Source of the DNA: an uncultured Bacteroidota bacterium
GTDB taxonomy: Bacteria; Bacteroidota; Bacteroidia; Bacteroidales; P3
Reading direction: 5' to 3'
Assembly (NCBI GenBank): GCA_902800395.1
Contig: CADCEC010000004.1
Span: 1 to 64,000 of the forward strand
Length of the DNA stretch: 64,000 nucleotides
Positions 29,501 through 37,840 of the stretch are shown piece after piece. A program made the position numbers and the translations under genes. The notes beneath the pieces were generated by a model. It was not told where the DNA came from. It ran no database searches and saw only the letters and a program-made list of their open reading frames with translations. Numbering within the stretch: position 1 is the stretch's first letter; each line of letters starts with the position of its first letter.

Positions 29501-29655
29501 ACCTCCAGGCCAAGCAGACACTCCAGAGCATCATCGACAATTACGACGGTGAAGAGCTCCTCGCCGTGGCACGCCAGAAACTCGCCGCGATCATCGCTGC
29601 CGAGCAACCCGAACCTACCACCAACGAACCCGATGCACCCACAATTGAGCTATAG
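26554..29655 (+). CDS. Large tetratricopeptide-repeat protein
   Basis: A 1033-residue exported protein with a signal peptide (KKIFLALVLTASLAPVWAQ; an alternative ATG lies at 26563). TPR-like helical pairs cover nearly all of it, with repeats such as YREAMDLYGKQKYAAAQQIFDEIA, ALSWYRKVNAKEVEYNHRSEY and GDYSATAKGLESYLERFP. Such giant periplasmic TPR proteins are conserved in Bacteroidales next to an outer-membrane barrel gene and folC, as here. They are thought to be envelope scaffolds (inference). Near residue 550 a loop (NQSSSQANKQSA) is encoded by an octamer repeat. Confidence 0.9.
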   Translation: MTTMKKIFLALVLTASLAPVWAQKTTTDDRRRELYREAMDLYGKQKYAAAQQIFDEIALGTLSRTDLTTADACYFAGVCSEKLDNNDASYRLEEFLRLYPQSGRCNMARFYLGNFYYARADFEKALSWYRKVNAKEVEYNHRSEYNFKMGYCYFQKDDFKRASDLFAQQIAGQSKYRNSSLYYYAHIQYMEGRYELALKNFQELENDPKFAKITPSYIARIYYYLGREDELLQMAPDLFNDRDAFRKYEIHQMVGEIFFHRGEYAKALEHYRSVELLSKSEQPQSCTPQDNDYQIGYCYYKTGRYDSAAAHLVRKTVCNDSVAQNALYILADCYLRMGQKMEARSIFLQASKMNFSPAIQEDALFNYAKLSCELNQNAYNESIRSFEDYMKRYPATKHKTEIQEILTELYCNTSNYKDAIILLEKIPNRNNTLEEAYQRAVLNRGIELYNSGQHKQGEELYAKAVQINAVPRITADANYLLGESQYRNGNLDQAERSLNKLLLSSYSKTSPYALDARYTFGYILMKQKKYDEAQETFTELDRMLDQQLNQSSSQANKQSAMRCDIWNRLGDCLYVQSRFKEAIGMYTKVIDAKGKDADYATYQKALAYGAQGKNSEKLTYLNYVFEKFNNSPLQSKAMLEIANTYMMCDNNEMAMSHYDRFIKQYPKSVYVKTALMNKGLIYYNTDRNTEALKTFDRLLTGYPGTPESRDALAIVKNIYIAQNRVADYFPYVELTAKMKVSTSEQDSTIYLAAEERYQEGDYSATAKGLESYLERFPNGLFSLKAHYLLADSYSRQKEYAKALPHYESVVSAGTNQYSERALSAAADIAFNQGNYAKAAPYYQRLAENAESDKSLLKGRVGALRCAVALKDKNGTLSAGQNLLNTEKATTEMKEEASLAMARVNFDNRQLDSAYAQYNTLARSANGEYNGEARCRQAEILMLNQNYDQAEKIIERVARDASSDYWLAYSFILWADIYYYRGNNLQAKQTLQSIIDNYDGEELLAVARQKLAAIIAAEQPEPTTNEPDAPTIEL
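28196..28231. repeat. CAATCAAG/CAAGCAAT octamer repeat in the TPR gene
   Basis: Four to five octamer units encode LNQSSSQANKQS between two TPR helices. Confidence 0.85.
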
Positions 29656-29697
29656 TTAATAGATAACAGTTAATAGATAATAGTTAAAAGAGATAGT
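29655..29697. repeat. GTTAATAGATAA tandem repeat
   Basis: Units of the AGTTAATAGATAA type fill the whole spacer between the TPR gene and the barrel gene. Confidence 0.85.
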
Positions 29698-29698
29698 T

Positions 29699-31483
29699 AT
29701 GAAAACACGTTTGTCCCTCACACTCCTTTTCTTCTTTTCACTTTCCACTTTCCACTTTCCGCTTTCCGCTCAAAACGATGTCCCCAGCGAGAGCGTCCTC
29801 GTCCGTGGCTCCTACCGCCCGGTAATTGAAACCTCGGAGAAGATATTCTTCCCCACGGAGATGAGCGACACGGCCGCTGTCAAGCCCCACTCCTTCATTT
29901 ATTCCATCACGCCCATGCGTCTCCACGCCCTCTATGAGCCTGCCCGCATCCGCGCCGCCCGCATCAAGGGCGAGCCCGCCACGCGTCTATACAACAACTA
30001 CCTCCGCCTCGGCATCGGCAACTACTGGAGTCCGCTGCTCGACCTCTACCTCTCCTCCACGCGCGATCCGCTGAAGACCTACGGCATCCGCATCAACCAC
30101 CGCTCCTCCTGGGGCTCTATCTCCAGCGACGACCCCGTCGAGAACTACGGCAAGAACCACTTTGGCCTCACCGGAATCACCCTCTTCGGCAAGTATATCG
30201 TCAAGGATATCCTGCAGCTTGCCTCCGACCTCAACTATGAGCACGACCATAACCTCCTCTACGGCTTCACCGATAACACCCTGCTGACGACCCTCGGTAT
30301 GAACCGCGATAATGTCGAACTTTCCGACATCCGCGCCAAGTACAACCTTCTCTCCTGGAACTTCGGTCTCCGCAATATGGAGCTCGACGCCAACAAGTTG
30401 GGCTACAGCCTCAACCTGCACCTCTCCGACCTCTGGGCCTCGTGGTACCGTAACGAGTTCAACCTCAACCTCAGCGGCGACATCCACTATGGCTTCAACC
30501 TCGGCAATCAATACAAAGGTGTGGCTTACCTCCATGCCGAATGGGACGGCTATATCCAGTCCTTCGATGCCGACGGCGATATGCCCCTCGGCTACGTGAT
30601 GGCAACGCCACTCAACTACACTGAAAAACACAACCTCAATATCGTGAAGGTTAACCCCTATGCCGACTTCATGCTTAACGGCCTCCACTTCCATGTCGGC
30701 TTCACCGCCGGATGGGACGCCTACACGGAGCCTGGCGAGGGTACCATCTTCCGCTTCTTCCCCGATGTGGTGGTCAGCAAGCACCTCTTCGACGACGCCT
30801 TGGTGCTCTCCCTCGGAGCCACCGGCGGCATTGATGCCAACAACCTCAACACCATCCGTCAGGTCAACCCCTACATCGCCCCGTTGGCTGACTATCGCGC
30901 CACGCGCCACTACGACTTCACGGGCCACGCCCGCTGGACCCTCAGCAAGAAGCTCGAGATTAACGCCGAGGTCAGCTACGGTCTCCTGCAGGACGACCTC
31001 ACCTTCATGCTCGACCCCAACTATTCTCTTGGCAACGTCTTTCAGACTCTCTACCTCGACGACAACCGCCTCACCGTGGGTGGTGACATCGCCTTCGTCA
31101 ACGACGAGATGCTCACACTCCGCGTGGGTGGACACTACTACAGCTATGCCAACATCGAATATGACATCCCGGCGCTTATGCCCGACGCGGTGCTCTATCG
31201 TCCCGACTGGGACCTCCTAGCCGCCATGGACCTCAACTACGAGGACAAGTGGCTCTTCCACCTCGAGGGCGACCTCCTCGGCAAGACCCTCGCCGACAAT
31301 GGCGACGAGCTGCCCATGCGCTACGGCATCAATGCTGAAGTGGAGTACCGCCACAACCGCGCTCTCTCCTTCTTCCTCAAGATGGACAACCTCGCTTTCC
31401 AGCGCTACTTCTACTGGGCCAACTATCCCTCGCAGCGCGGCCTCTTCATCCTCGGCCTCACCTACACTATTCCACACAAATGA
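29699..31483 (+). CDS. Outer membrane beta-barrel protein (TonB-receptor-like), partner of the TPR protein
   Basis: A 594-residue exported protein. The signal peptide (MKTRLSLTLLFFFSLSTFHF then PLSAQ) has a core encoded by CACTTTC repeats. The rest has alternating aromatic/polar strands and short turns typical of a large barrel, for example ILQLASDLNYEHDHNLLYGF and ILGLTYTIPHK at the C-terminus. A plug domain is not evident. It sits between the TPR gene and folC and overlaps folC by 4 bases. Confidence 0.75.
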   Translation: MKTRLSLTLLFFFSLSTFHFPLSAQNDVPSESVLVRGSYRPVIETSEKIFFPTEMSDTAAVKPHSFIYSITPMRLHALYEPARIRAARIKGEPATRLYNNYLRLGIGNYWSPLLDLYLSSTRDPLKTYGIRINHRSSWGSISSDDPVENYGKNHFGLTGITLFGKYIVKDILQLASDLNYEHDHNLLYGFTDNTLLTTLGMNRDNVELSDIRAKYNLLSWNFGLRNMELDANKLGYSLNLHLSDLWASWYRNEFNLNLSGDIHYGFNLGNQYKGVAYLHAEWDGYIQSFDADGDMPLGYVMATPLNYTEKHNLNIVKVNPYADFMLNGLHFHVGFTAGWDAYTEPGEGTIFRFFPDVVVSKHLFDDALVLSLGATGGIDANNLNTIRQVNPYIAPLADYRATRHYDFTGHARWTLSKKLEINAEVSYGLLQDDLTFMLDPNYSLGNVFQTLYLDDNRLTVGGDIAFVNDEMLTLRVGGHYYSYANIEYDIPALMPDAVLYRPDWDLLAAMDLNYEDKWLFHLEGDLLGKTLADNGDELPMRYGINAEVEYRHNRALSFFLKMDNLAFQRYFYWANYPSQRGLFILGLTYTIPHK

Positions 31484-32877
31484 CCTATCAAGAAACCATA
31501 GACTTTATGTTCGCACAGTTGCCGATGTATCACCGCATCGGCGCTGCCGCCTATAAGAACGATATCCAGCCCACCCTCGACATGATGGCCGCCCTCGGTA
31601 ACCCGGAGCGCAAATTCAAAAGCATCCATGTCGCCGGCACCAACGGCAAAGGCTCCGTCTCCCATTTCCTCGCCTCCATCCTCCAGGAGGCCGGACTCAA
31701 AGTGGGCCTCTACACCTCGCCACATCTCGTCGACTTCCGCGAGAGAATCCGCATCAACGGCGAAATGATACCGGAGCAGGCCGTCGTCGACTTCATCACT
31801 CGAAAGCTCCCCGCCTGCGGCGGAAATCTTGTTAATCCTGGAAATGGATTTGATAAGATTTCACAAGATTTCGAGGGGCCTGACGAATCTTTGAAATCAA
31901 AAAATAATCTCCAAGATTTCCAAGATCTCGCGAAGCGGGAGAGATTGTCTTTCTTCGAAATGACCGTTGGCTTGGCCTTCGACTATTTCGCTCGCGAGCA
32001 GGTCGATATCGCCGTCATCGAAGTCGGCATGGGTGGCCGCCTCGACAGCACCAACGTTATCACGCCGCTCCTCTCCATCATCACTAATATCGGTCTCGAC
32101 CACACGCAGTTCCTTGGCGACACACTGGAGAAGATTGCCGCCGAGAAGGCCGGCATCATCAAAGAGGGCGTCCCCGTGGTCATTGGCGAGACCCAGCCCG
32201 AGACGAAGCCCGTCTTCGAGGCCGTCGCCGCCGCCCATCACGCCCCCATCACCTTCGCCGACGAACACTACCGCGTCGACCGTATCGAAGACTACACCAC
32301 CGAACTCACCGGCGAATATCAGAAAAAGAACATCGCCACCGTCCTCCAAGCTGTCGACATCCTGCGTGACACTTTCAACTTTCAACTTTCAACTTTCCAC
32401 TTACAGCGTGGCCTCGCTCATGTGGTCACCAACACCCACCTCCGTGGTCGTTGGGAAAAGATAGGGAAGAGTCCCCTCACCATCTGTGAGACCGCCCACA
32501 ACGAGCCCGGCATCCGCGCCATGCTCCCCAAACTATCCGAAATACTCAAGCAATCAAGCAATCAGACAATCAAGCAACCGCACCTGCACCTTATCTATGG
32601 CTGTGTCAATGACAAAGACTTCCGCCACATCCTCCAGCTGCTAACCTCCCAACTTTCCACTTTCCTCTTTCCTCTTTCCATTTATTTCACCCAGCCTTCT
32701 GTGCCGCGTCGCTTACCCGTGGCCGACCTCGCTGCCGCCGCCCATGAGATGGGCATCGACGGACCCTCTTTCGACACCGTCCAGGAGGCCATCGCCGCCG
32801 CCCGCGCCGCCGCCGACCCCGAGGACCTCGTCCTCGTCACCGGCTCCATCTTCCTCGTCGCCGACGCCTTGTCCTAG
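31480..32877 (+). CDS. folC: Bifunctional folylpolyglutamate/dihydrofolate synthase with repeat insertions
   Basis: Adds glutamate to dihydropteroate or folates using ATP. The P-loop is AGTNGKGSVSHFLASIL near residue 50, the omega-loop region is SPHLVDFRERI, and the central signature is GMGGRLDSTNVITP. At 465 residues it is about 35-40 longer than usual. Four segments look inserted: an ~35-residue run before SFFEMTVGLAFDYF, FNFQLSTFHLQ, KQSSNQTIKQ, and SQLSTFLFPLSIYF. The last three are encoded by CTTTCAA, CAATCAAG and CTTTCCA repeat words. Confidence 0.93.
   Translation: MTYQETIDFMFAQLPMYHRIGAAAYKNDIQPTLDMMAALGNPERKFKSIHVAGTNGKGSVSHFLASILQEAGLKVGLYTSPHLVDFRERIRINGEMIPEQAVVDFITRKLPACGGNLVNPGNGFDKISQDFEGPDESLKSKNNLQDFQDLAKRERLSFFEMTVGLAFDYFAREQVDIAVIEVGMGGRLDSTNVITPLLSIITNIGLDHTQFLGDTLEKIAAEKAGIIKEGVPVVIGETQPETKPVFEAVAAAHHAPITFADEHYRVDRIEDYTTELTGEYQKKNIATVLQAVDILRDTFNFQLSTFHLQRGLAHVVTNTHLRGRWEKIGKSPLTICETAHNEPGIRAMLPKLSEILKQSSNQTIKQPHLHLIYGCVNDKDFRHILQLLTSQLSTFLFPLSIYFTQPSVPRRLPVADLAAAAHEMGIDGPSFDTVQEAIAAARAAADPEDLVLVTGSIFLVADALS
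31835..31932. repeat. Foreign in-frame segment in folC with AAGATTTC words
   Basis: Repeated AAGATTTC/CAAGATTT words and a more AT-rich composition mark a segment of about 33 codons absent from typical FolC. Confidence 0.65.
32372..32402. repeat. ACTTTCA heptamer repeat in folC
   Basis: Four ACTTTCA/ACTTTCC units encode FNFQLSTFH in folC. Confidence 0.88.
32545..32579. repeat. CAATCAAG octamer repeat in folC
   Basis: Four octamer units encode KQSSNQTIKQ in folC. Confidence 0.88.
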
Positions 32878-33621
32878 AGAATTCGCATAATTCGCACAAT
32901 TCGCCGAGCCATACGCTGATGCCGAGCAGCGCCCCTCCTCGTCCTGCACGAAGGCATAGAGGTGTAGTTCATCTGATGCCCCCCTGCCTGAGGGGGGCTG
33001 TCCGAAGGACTGAGGGGTTGGAGTCAGCCACTCCGGTAGCAGTATGTCGAAGCGCTTCGCACGGCGGTAGACGGCATTCGTCAGGTAGCCCTTCCCCGCT
33101 GCAGGACTGTAAATCCATAGGTACACGCTGTCGTAGGCACTCGCTGCCCGATGCTCGGGATTCTTCTCGAAATGCACTGTCAGCACATTGTTCTCATTCA
33201 ACGTCGCCTCGGTGATAGCCACCGGTGCCACGGGTCCCAGACTCACCTGCAGGGCAGGGTAGTCCACCTGCAGTTGGAGCGCCGGCATCCTGCCGGCATA
33301 AGGGGCTGCAGACATCTCCTCCTGCGATGCCGTTGCCGCGCTGAACGCCTGCTGGTTGGCCTTCACGAAGAGGTTCTGTGCCGTGAGGCCCATCTGGTGT
33401 GCCACCCCTTTCATGCCGACGTTCACTGCCCACCGCATCTGTGCCGCCAGCTGCACCTCCTGTTTGAACATCGCGCGGTGCTCCTGCTGCGCCTCCGTGC
33501 GCGGGTTTGCCACCTGTCGCGGCAACGCCCGCACATACCAGCGCCCCAGGCGTCCGTAGCCCACTGCCGGCCCCAGCCTCCCGCTGAAGCCCCCCATAAT
33601 TCCGTAATCAATTCTTGCCAT
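32713..33621 (-). CDS. DUF6266-like protein with read-through tail antisense to folC
   Basis: The N-terminus (GIMGGFSGRLGPAVGYGRLGRWYVR) matches the DUF6266 pattern of Bacteroidota; the function is unknown. The body is about 240 residues. The frame does not stop after SASAYG but continues through a GCGAATT repeat (SANCANYANS) and then 165 bases antisense to folC, giving a Gly/Asp-rich tail. That tail is probably an accident of losing the original stop. An in-frame palindrome of the GCCGGCATCCTGCCGGC type (about 33281-33300) encodes YAGRMPALQ. Confidence 0.7.
   Translation of the reverse strand: MARIDYGIMGGFSGRLGPAVGYGRLGRWYVRALPRQVANPRTEAQQEHRAMFKQEVQLAAQMRWAVNVGMKGVAHQMGLTAQNLFVKANQQAFSAATASQEEMSAAPYAGRMPALQLQVDYPALQVSLGPVAPVAITEATLNENNVLTVHFEKNPEHRAASAYDSVYLWIYSPAAGKGYLTNAVYRRAKRFDILLPEWLTPTPQSFGQPPSGRGASDELHLYAFVQDEEGRCSASAYGSANCANYANSLGQGVGDEEDGAGDEDEVLGVGGGAGGGDGLLDGVERGSVDAHLMGGGSEVGHG
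32880..32907. repeat. GCGAATT-type repeat, half copy
   Basis: One arm with three AATTCGC words ending in AATTCGCCGA, directly after the folC stop and inside the read-through end of the DUF6266-like gene. The opposite arm is missing. Confidence 0.8.
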
Positions 33622-34007
33622 AATAATATAACGGTTAAAGGTTAAAGGTTAATGGTTAAAGAAAACTATATATATAAATATAAGGTCTCCACCCCCGTTT
33701 TTGTGTTACCTCTCTCTTTTTTAACAAAGATTTAACAAACGGAGGAGTAGGAGAGGAGTAAGACTTGAGTAAGAGTTATGGGCTATAAGGTGCTGGTAGC
33801 CATTTTTTTGTCGATATTGTTTAGCCGTGGGCGTCAGCCCACGACATCATAGACGCGGAATCCGCCAAACAACGGCCAATTGTTTTTTTTTCATCGGCTA
33901 ATTGAGCGAATTGAGCGAATTTTTTCTCATCAATTCGCTTAATTCGCCAAATTAGCCGACAGAAAAGGAGAGCCGTTCGCCGACAGAAAGAGCGCCGTTC
34001 GCCGTTG
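33622..34007. other. Intergenic region between DUF6266-like gene and first T9SS-type gene
   Basis: Holds a GGTTAAA repeat run (about 33633-33661), two TGTTAAA words on the minus strand (about 33718-33742), a perfect 7-bp hairpin CGTGGGC-GTCA-GCCCACG (about 33825-33842) and the third GCGAATT hairpin (33894-33959). No gene is evident. The unshifted frame of the neighbouring T9SS-type gene continues through it to 33821. Confidence 0.7.
33894..33959. repeat. GCGAATT-type hairpin repeat, copy 3
   Basis: Arms at 33894-33921 and 33932-33959, 28 bases each with three mismatches and a 10-base loop. It lies about 50 bases past the T9SS-frame stop of the upstream gene. Confidence 0.88.
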
Positions 34008-34133
34008 TCACTGGATGAGCAGTTTCTTGGTTGTGGGGCCGGCGGGGGTGGTGATACGCAGTAGGTAGGTGCCGCGGGGCCAGTCGATAGTGGAAAGTGG
34101 GAAACTGAAAGTGGAAAGTTGGGGGCTTTCGCG
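34008..34133. repeat. 126-base T9SS-tail cassette, copy A
   Basis: It matches 35399-35524 at 125 of 126 positions, while the genes upstream of it are only distantly similar. It encodes the C-terminal sorting tail and includes CACTTTC repeat words and a C5 run. Confidence 0.93.
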
Positions 34134-35110
34134 TTGGGCTGGAGGCCCACGCCGGGGTTAATGGTATCGCCGGGGATGATGATGGTGTCGCCGGGGTTGA
34201 TGATGGTGTCGCCGCCGTTGATGATGGTGTCGCCCGGGACGATGATGGTGTCACCGGGGATGATGACGGTGGTGTCACCCGCGCTTACCGAGGTGTCGGG
34301 CGGGGCGAGAATGGGGAAGAGGAACGGAATCGACGTTCGTGGACCACCTGTCTGATATTTCCAGCCGACAACGGTATCTGGTTCTCCGAAACTAATGCGT
34401 GTAAAATCAAAATATATCGCCTTGTGTTTCGTCCCATGATAAAGAGAGTCTGCCAAGTGAATTAAGACAACATCTCTGCCGTCATGATGGTCGGGGCGAT
34501 AACGGCGACCCACATAGAACGAGTCGGCCACCGTCACAGGCGCCGAAAAATAGCGTTCATAGATGGGCAATGTCGGGAAATAAACCACTTCGAGATTAGT
34601 ATAATCCCCCACATACCCGTCAATCAAACCCGCCAGATTAACATAGTAGGAGACCGGCGTATACCTCAGATTCACCAGCAGTTCGTCGCCGATGTGGCGA
34701 AGCGAGTCCGGGTCGGCCTCGTATAGTCGCAGATAGGTGTACATAAACTCGCACGAGGTGTCCAGAGTACCTTCCTGTATTTGTTCTACATAAGAATCCG
34801 GGTACAGTCGCCACATGGTGGACAGACTTGCCGCTATGCCGTAGACCTGCAGGGTGTCATCGGTGTACATATACAGGGCTTCTTCCTTCGCTTTAGACAG
34901 GTTCTCTGCCCATGTAACCAAGCTCCCTCTAAGGAAAATTTCATCTTTTAATGTATCGTGTTTTATAGTATCGTGATAGAAGGAATCAGGCCAATCGGGG
35001 ACAAAATATCTGCTGATTAGCCGCATGTCGCGAATTTGGACGGTGTCCTGGGCAAAGGGTTCGCCCAAGAACAGCACGATGAAAACAAGGAGAAATGTTG
35101 TCTTTTTCAT
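34008..35110 (-). CDS. Secreted T9SS-type protein, sorting tail in -1 frame (paralog A)
   Basis: The ATG at 35110 gives a signal peptide (MKKTTFLLVFIVLFLGEPFAQ). About 270 residues follow with no recognised domain but with IYERYFSAPVTVADSFYVG and FLFPILAPPD, shared with the next gene. A PGDTII repeat linker comes next. The reading frame then reaches GLQPNAKAPNF and drifts to a stop at 33821. In the -1 frame the same DNA encodes a standard T9SS tail (QLSTFSFPLST, then IDWPRGTYLLRITTPAG, then KKLLIQ) ending at 34008. A C5 run at 34121-34125 (minus strand) would allow the shift. Surface export is inferred. Confidence 0.7.
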
Positions 35111-35398
35111 GGTATTATTGGTTAATAATTTGTTTTCTGGTGCATCTATTCCTGCTGCATAGTAGAGCGTTTTTTTTAGGGGCATTATGCCTTAAAAAGT
35201 GACTTTGAAAGAAAACTTTCTATATATATAATAGTACTTTTTTTGGCAAAATGTGACAAAACGGGTGATTTTTTAACATTTCGTCGGCGAATTGGCTGTT
35301 TCATTCTCAATCAGATTGAAAAGATTGGAAAAGAAATTCATTTATCATTTCGCTCAATTCGCGTAATTAGTCGATGGAAAAAAGAAAGCCGTTCGTCG
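35111..35398. other. Spacer between the two T9SS-type genes
   Basis: Contains a 27-base leader motif (35132-35158) also found upstream of the propeller-like gene, a run of AT alternation near 35220, a minus-strand TGTTAAAAAATC word (about 35266-35279), and the fourth GCGAATT element (35284-35374). No gene is seen. Confidence 0.7.
35284..35374. repeat. GCGAATT-type hairpin repeat, copy 4 (degenerate)
   Basis: The outer left arm TCGGCGAATT and right arm words TTTCGCTCAATTCGCG are present, separated by a long unrelated loop. It lies about 25 bases past the second T9SS tail. Confidence 0.65.
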
Positions 35399-35524
35399 TC
35401 ACTGGATGAGCAGTTTCTTGGTCGTGGGGCCGGCGGGGGTGGTGATACGCAGTAGGTAGGTGCCGCGGGGCCAGTCGATAGTGGAAAGTGGGAAACTGAA
35501 AGTGGAAAGTTGGGGGCTTTCGCG
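35399..35524. repeat. 126-base T9SS-tail cassette, copy B
   Basis: Near-identical partner of 34008-34133, in the same -1 frame relative to its host gene. Confidence 0.93.
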
Positions 35525-36414
35525 CTGTTCCTGGCGGGGTTGGGAGCCACGCTGGTGTAGCGGTAGATAAGGTCGTTGTGGCGGATGGCCAGGCTATCGC
35601 CGGGGTTGACAGTGGTGTCGCTGGGGTTGACGGTGGTGTCGGGTGCAGGGGTGAGGATGGGGAAGATGAACATGAAAAACTCTTCGTTACGACGAATTTG
35701 CCATTCTTTTGGTACATCACATCTAGGCTGAAAGGTAAAAGCCACTACCGTCCCAAGTCGCCTCATATCGGGGTAACAAATGAGTGTGCTCCAAAACGGG
35801 GGGCGTACATAATAAGGTTCACAATCGTCTGTTTTGGAAAAAGCCCAATCGGTCAATGTATGACCGACATAGAATGTGTCATACACCACCTGAGGGGCGG
35901 AAAAATAGCGTTCATAGATGGGTTTCGGGAGAGTGTCTTGATAGTTCAGGATATTTGTGTTCGAAATCACCCAGTGGGAAACAGGGGTGTGGAGCATGTG
36001 TACGGGGAGCGAATCACCCAGCTGTCGGAAAGGGAGAGTGTCATTTTTGTTGTATTGGAACAGCAACAGAGACTCTTCGCAGTGGTCGAATGTGGGGTCT
36101 TCTGGATATGAGGCGCGAAGGTGTGAGTCTAGATCGATGGTTTGGTATGGAGAACAGAAAACCGTTGTGTCAAAAGTCTGTAACATAGCGGCGACGCCGT
36201 AGACCTGCAGAGTGTCACCGGTGAAAAATTGTTGTGCATTGATGTCCAAACCGTATTTCCCAATACAACTTGAATGACGTTCTGTGGTGTCAATCCAGTT
36301 GTTATAGTAATAATTGCCCAGAGGAGCAAGTTTCATCCACAAGGTATCCTGGGCGTACGTGGTGCAGCTTCCCAGCGAGGCTGCAAGAACAAGGAAAATA
36401 ATGGATTTTTTCAT
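35399..36414 (-). CDS. Secreted T9SS-type protein, sorting tail in -1 frame (paralog B)
   Basis: The protein begins MKKSIIFLVLAASLGSCTTYAQ, which could be a lipoprotein signal (LGSC) or a signal peptidase I signal. Shared features with paralog A are YGVAAML, TPVSHWV, IYERYFSAPQVVYDTFYVGH and FIFPILTPAPDTT. The linker NPSDTTVNPGD is followed by VAPNPARNS, the usual entry to a T9SS tail. At the cassette boundary the frame is again off by -1, at a C5 run (35512-35516): the tail IDWPRGTYLLRI...KKLLIQ is read only after a shift. The unshifted frame ends at 35338. Confidence 0.7.
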
Positions 36415-36447
36415 AATGGTTTGTTTTAAAATCTTTTTATATCTTGT

Positions 36448-37782
36448 TTATAGTTTTGGGCATTTCGGTGGGAATAAAATCATATTTGGTACAGTGCTGC
36501 TCCAAAATCTTTCAATATAATAGGAATATGGAGAAATGGTTATTTCTGTATAATGTCCTTTTAGGTTTCCACGGTAATACTGGTACTCGAAATTATTGGA
36601 GCAAGGACCCCATTTAACGTTGTTAAAGTGGAATAATCTGGGGAAATCTATTGCACTGCCCGATGCGACAAAATCATCGGATGTTTTCCTCAGTGGGGCA
36701 AGCGACCATATATGAAAATATTCATCGATGTAGTTTGTGCCCTGTCCATTTATGGTCAGTCCAGCAAGGTCATTCTGTGTTACAAAATATATTTGCATCG
36801 GGGGGATAAATGTGATGTCCATTCTTCCCTCCTTATGGGCCAAAATGGCATATACGGAATTCCTTGTATTATATTTTATGTCAATGGGGAAAACAGTCTC
36901 TGTTGTGTCTCCCATGATTTCAAAGATTCTATACGTGTCGTCAGGTACATTCAACGACAGCATCGCCATTCGATTGAATCCTGCGACTTTGTACACTGCT
37001 GCGACTGAGTCTTTCCTTGTGTGTTCAAGAATGACGGGGGAATCAATCATCGGACTATAGATACGGAACCTGTTGGCATTGGAATTAAAGATGTCTTGTC
37101 CAACATAATGTGGTTTTTTGTAATACCAAAAATCAACAACTAAATTCTCTTGTTCCTTGTTGCGGGATGAGACGACAACATATTTGTCTGTTACCGCCAC
37201 ATCATCAAAATTCTCGTTTTCAGAATAAGAAAAGTGCATGTCACAGTTCATTGGGAACAGAGTATTTGTAGTCAAATCAACTAGAACATCTGAACGAACA
37301 CCAGAAGAAGTTCCTATCGAAACCATCCGGATTTCCCCATAATCCTGAAACTCTACTGTATGGTAAACATCAAGTTTCTTCAGTTCTTGACAATCATATA
37401 TTTTGTAGTAAGTGATGCTGCTGTTGGGGAATAATTTGAGATTAAAGTGTCCCAGTATGGCTTTTTTTTCATTTCCTTCTAGTACATATCCACAATAAAA
37501 AACAACATTATTGTAAACTTCGAAATCATTTACAAATATTGGATTAATTTTGATGGTCTGTACATTTACATTTCCATTGGCCACTAACATGAAAGTGGAG
37601 GATTCTGGTTTACGGTAATAAATCAAGACGGTGTCTTTTGCAGTTTCACGAATTATTGAAAAGACTCCATAAGCATGACTGTCTGATCCACGTATATAAT
37701 CCTGTCCAATGACTGGATGTACTATGGAGAGGAACAGAACGACAGCAAACAACCGTGGGATGAATTTGGTATATGTATTCAT
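36448..37782 (-). CDS. Exported beta-propeller-like protein, unknown function
   Basis: The ATG at 37782 gives a signal peptide (MNTYTKFIPRLFAVVLFLSIVHPVIGQ) and 444 residues. No family was named with certainty. Repeating segments with a hydrophobic strand then an aromatic strand (VNDFEVYNNVVFYCGYV, DDVAVTDKYVVVSSRNK, NSVYAILAHKEG) suggest a beta-propeller (inference). The gene is AT-rich compared with the rest of the window. Its 5' leader shares 23 of 27 bases with that of the first T9SS-type gene. Confidence 0.7.
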   Translation of the reverse strand: MNTYTKFIPRLFAVVLFLSIVHPVIGQDYIRGSDSHAYGVFSIIRETAKDTVLIYYRKPESSTFMLVANGNVNVQTIKINPIFVNDFEVYNNVVFYCGYVLEGNEKKAILGHFNLKLFPNSSITYYKIYDCQELKKLDVYHTVEFQDYGEIRMVSIGTSSGVRSDVLVDLTTNTLFPMNCDMHFSYSENENFDDVAVTDKYVVVSSRNKEQENLVVDFWYYKKPHYVGQDIFNSNANRFRIYSPMIDSPVILEHTRKDSVAAVYKVAGFNRMAMLSLNVPDDTYRIFEIMGDTTETVFPIDIKYNTRNSVYAILAHKEGRMDITFIPPMQIYFVTQNDLAGLTINGQGTNYIDEYFHIWSLAPLRKTSDDFVASGSAIDFPRLFHFNNVKWGPCSNNFEYQYYRGNLKGHYTEITISPYSYYIERFWSSTVPNMILFPPKCPKL

Positions 37783-37813
37783 ATTTGTTATTGTTATTAA
37801 TGTCAATATTTGT

Positions 37814-37840
37814 GTTTTCTGGTGCTTCGATGCCTGTTGC
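37814..37840. repeat. 27-base leader motif upstream of the propeller-like gene
   Basis: Matches 35132-35158 at 23 of 27 bases (begins GTTTTCTGGTGC on the plus strand). Both copies lie 20-35 bases before a start codon on the minus strand. Confidence 0.7.
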
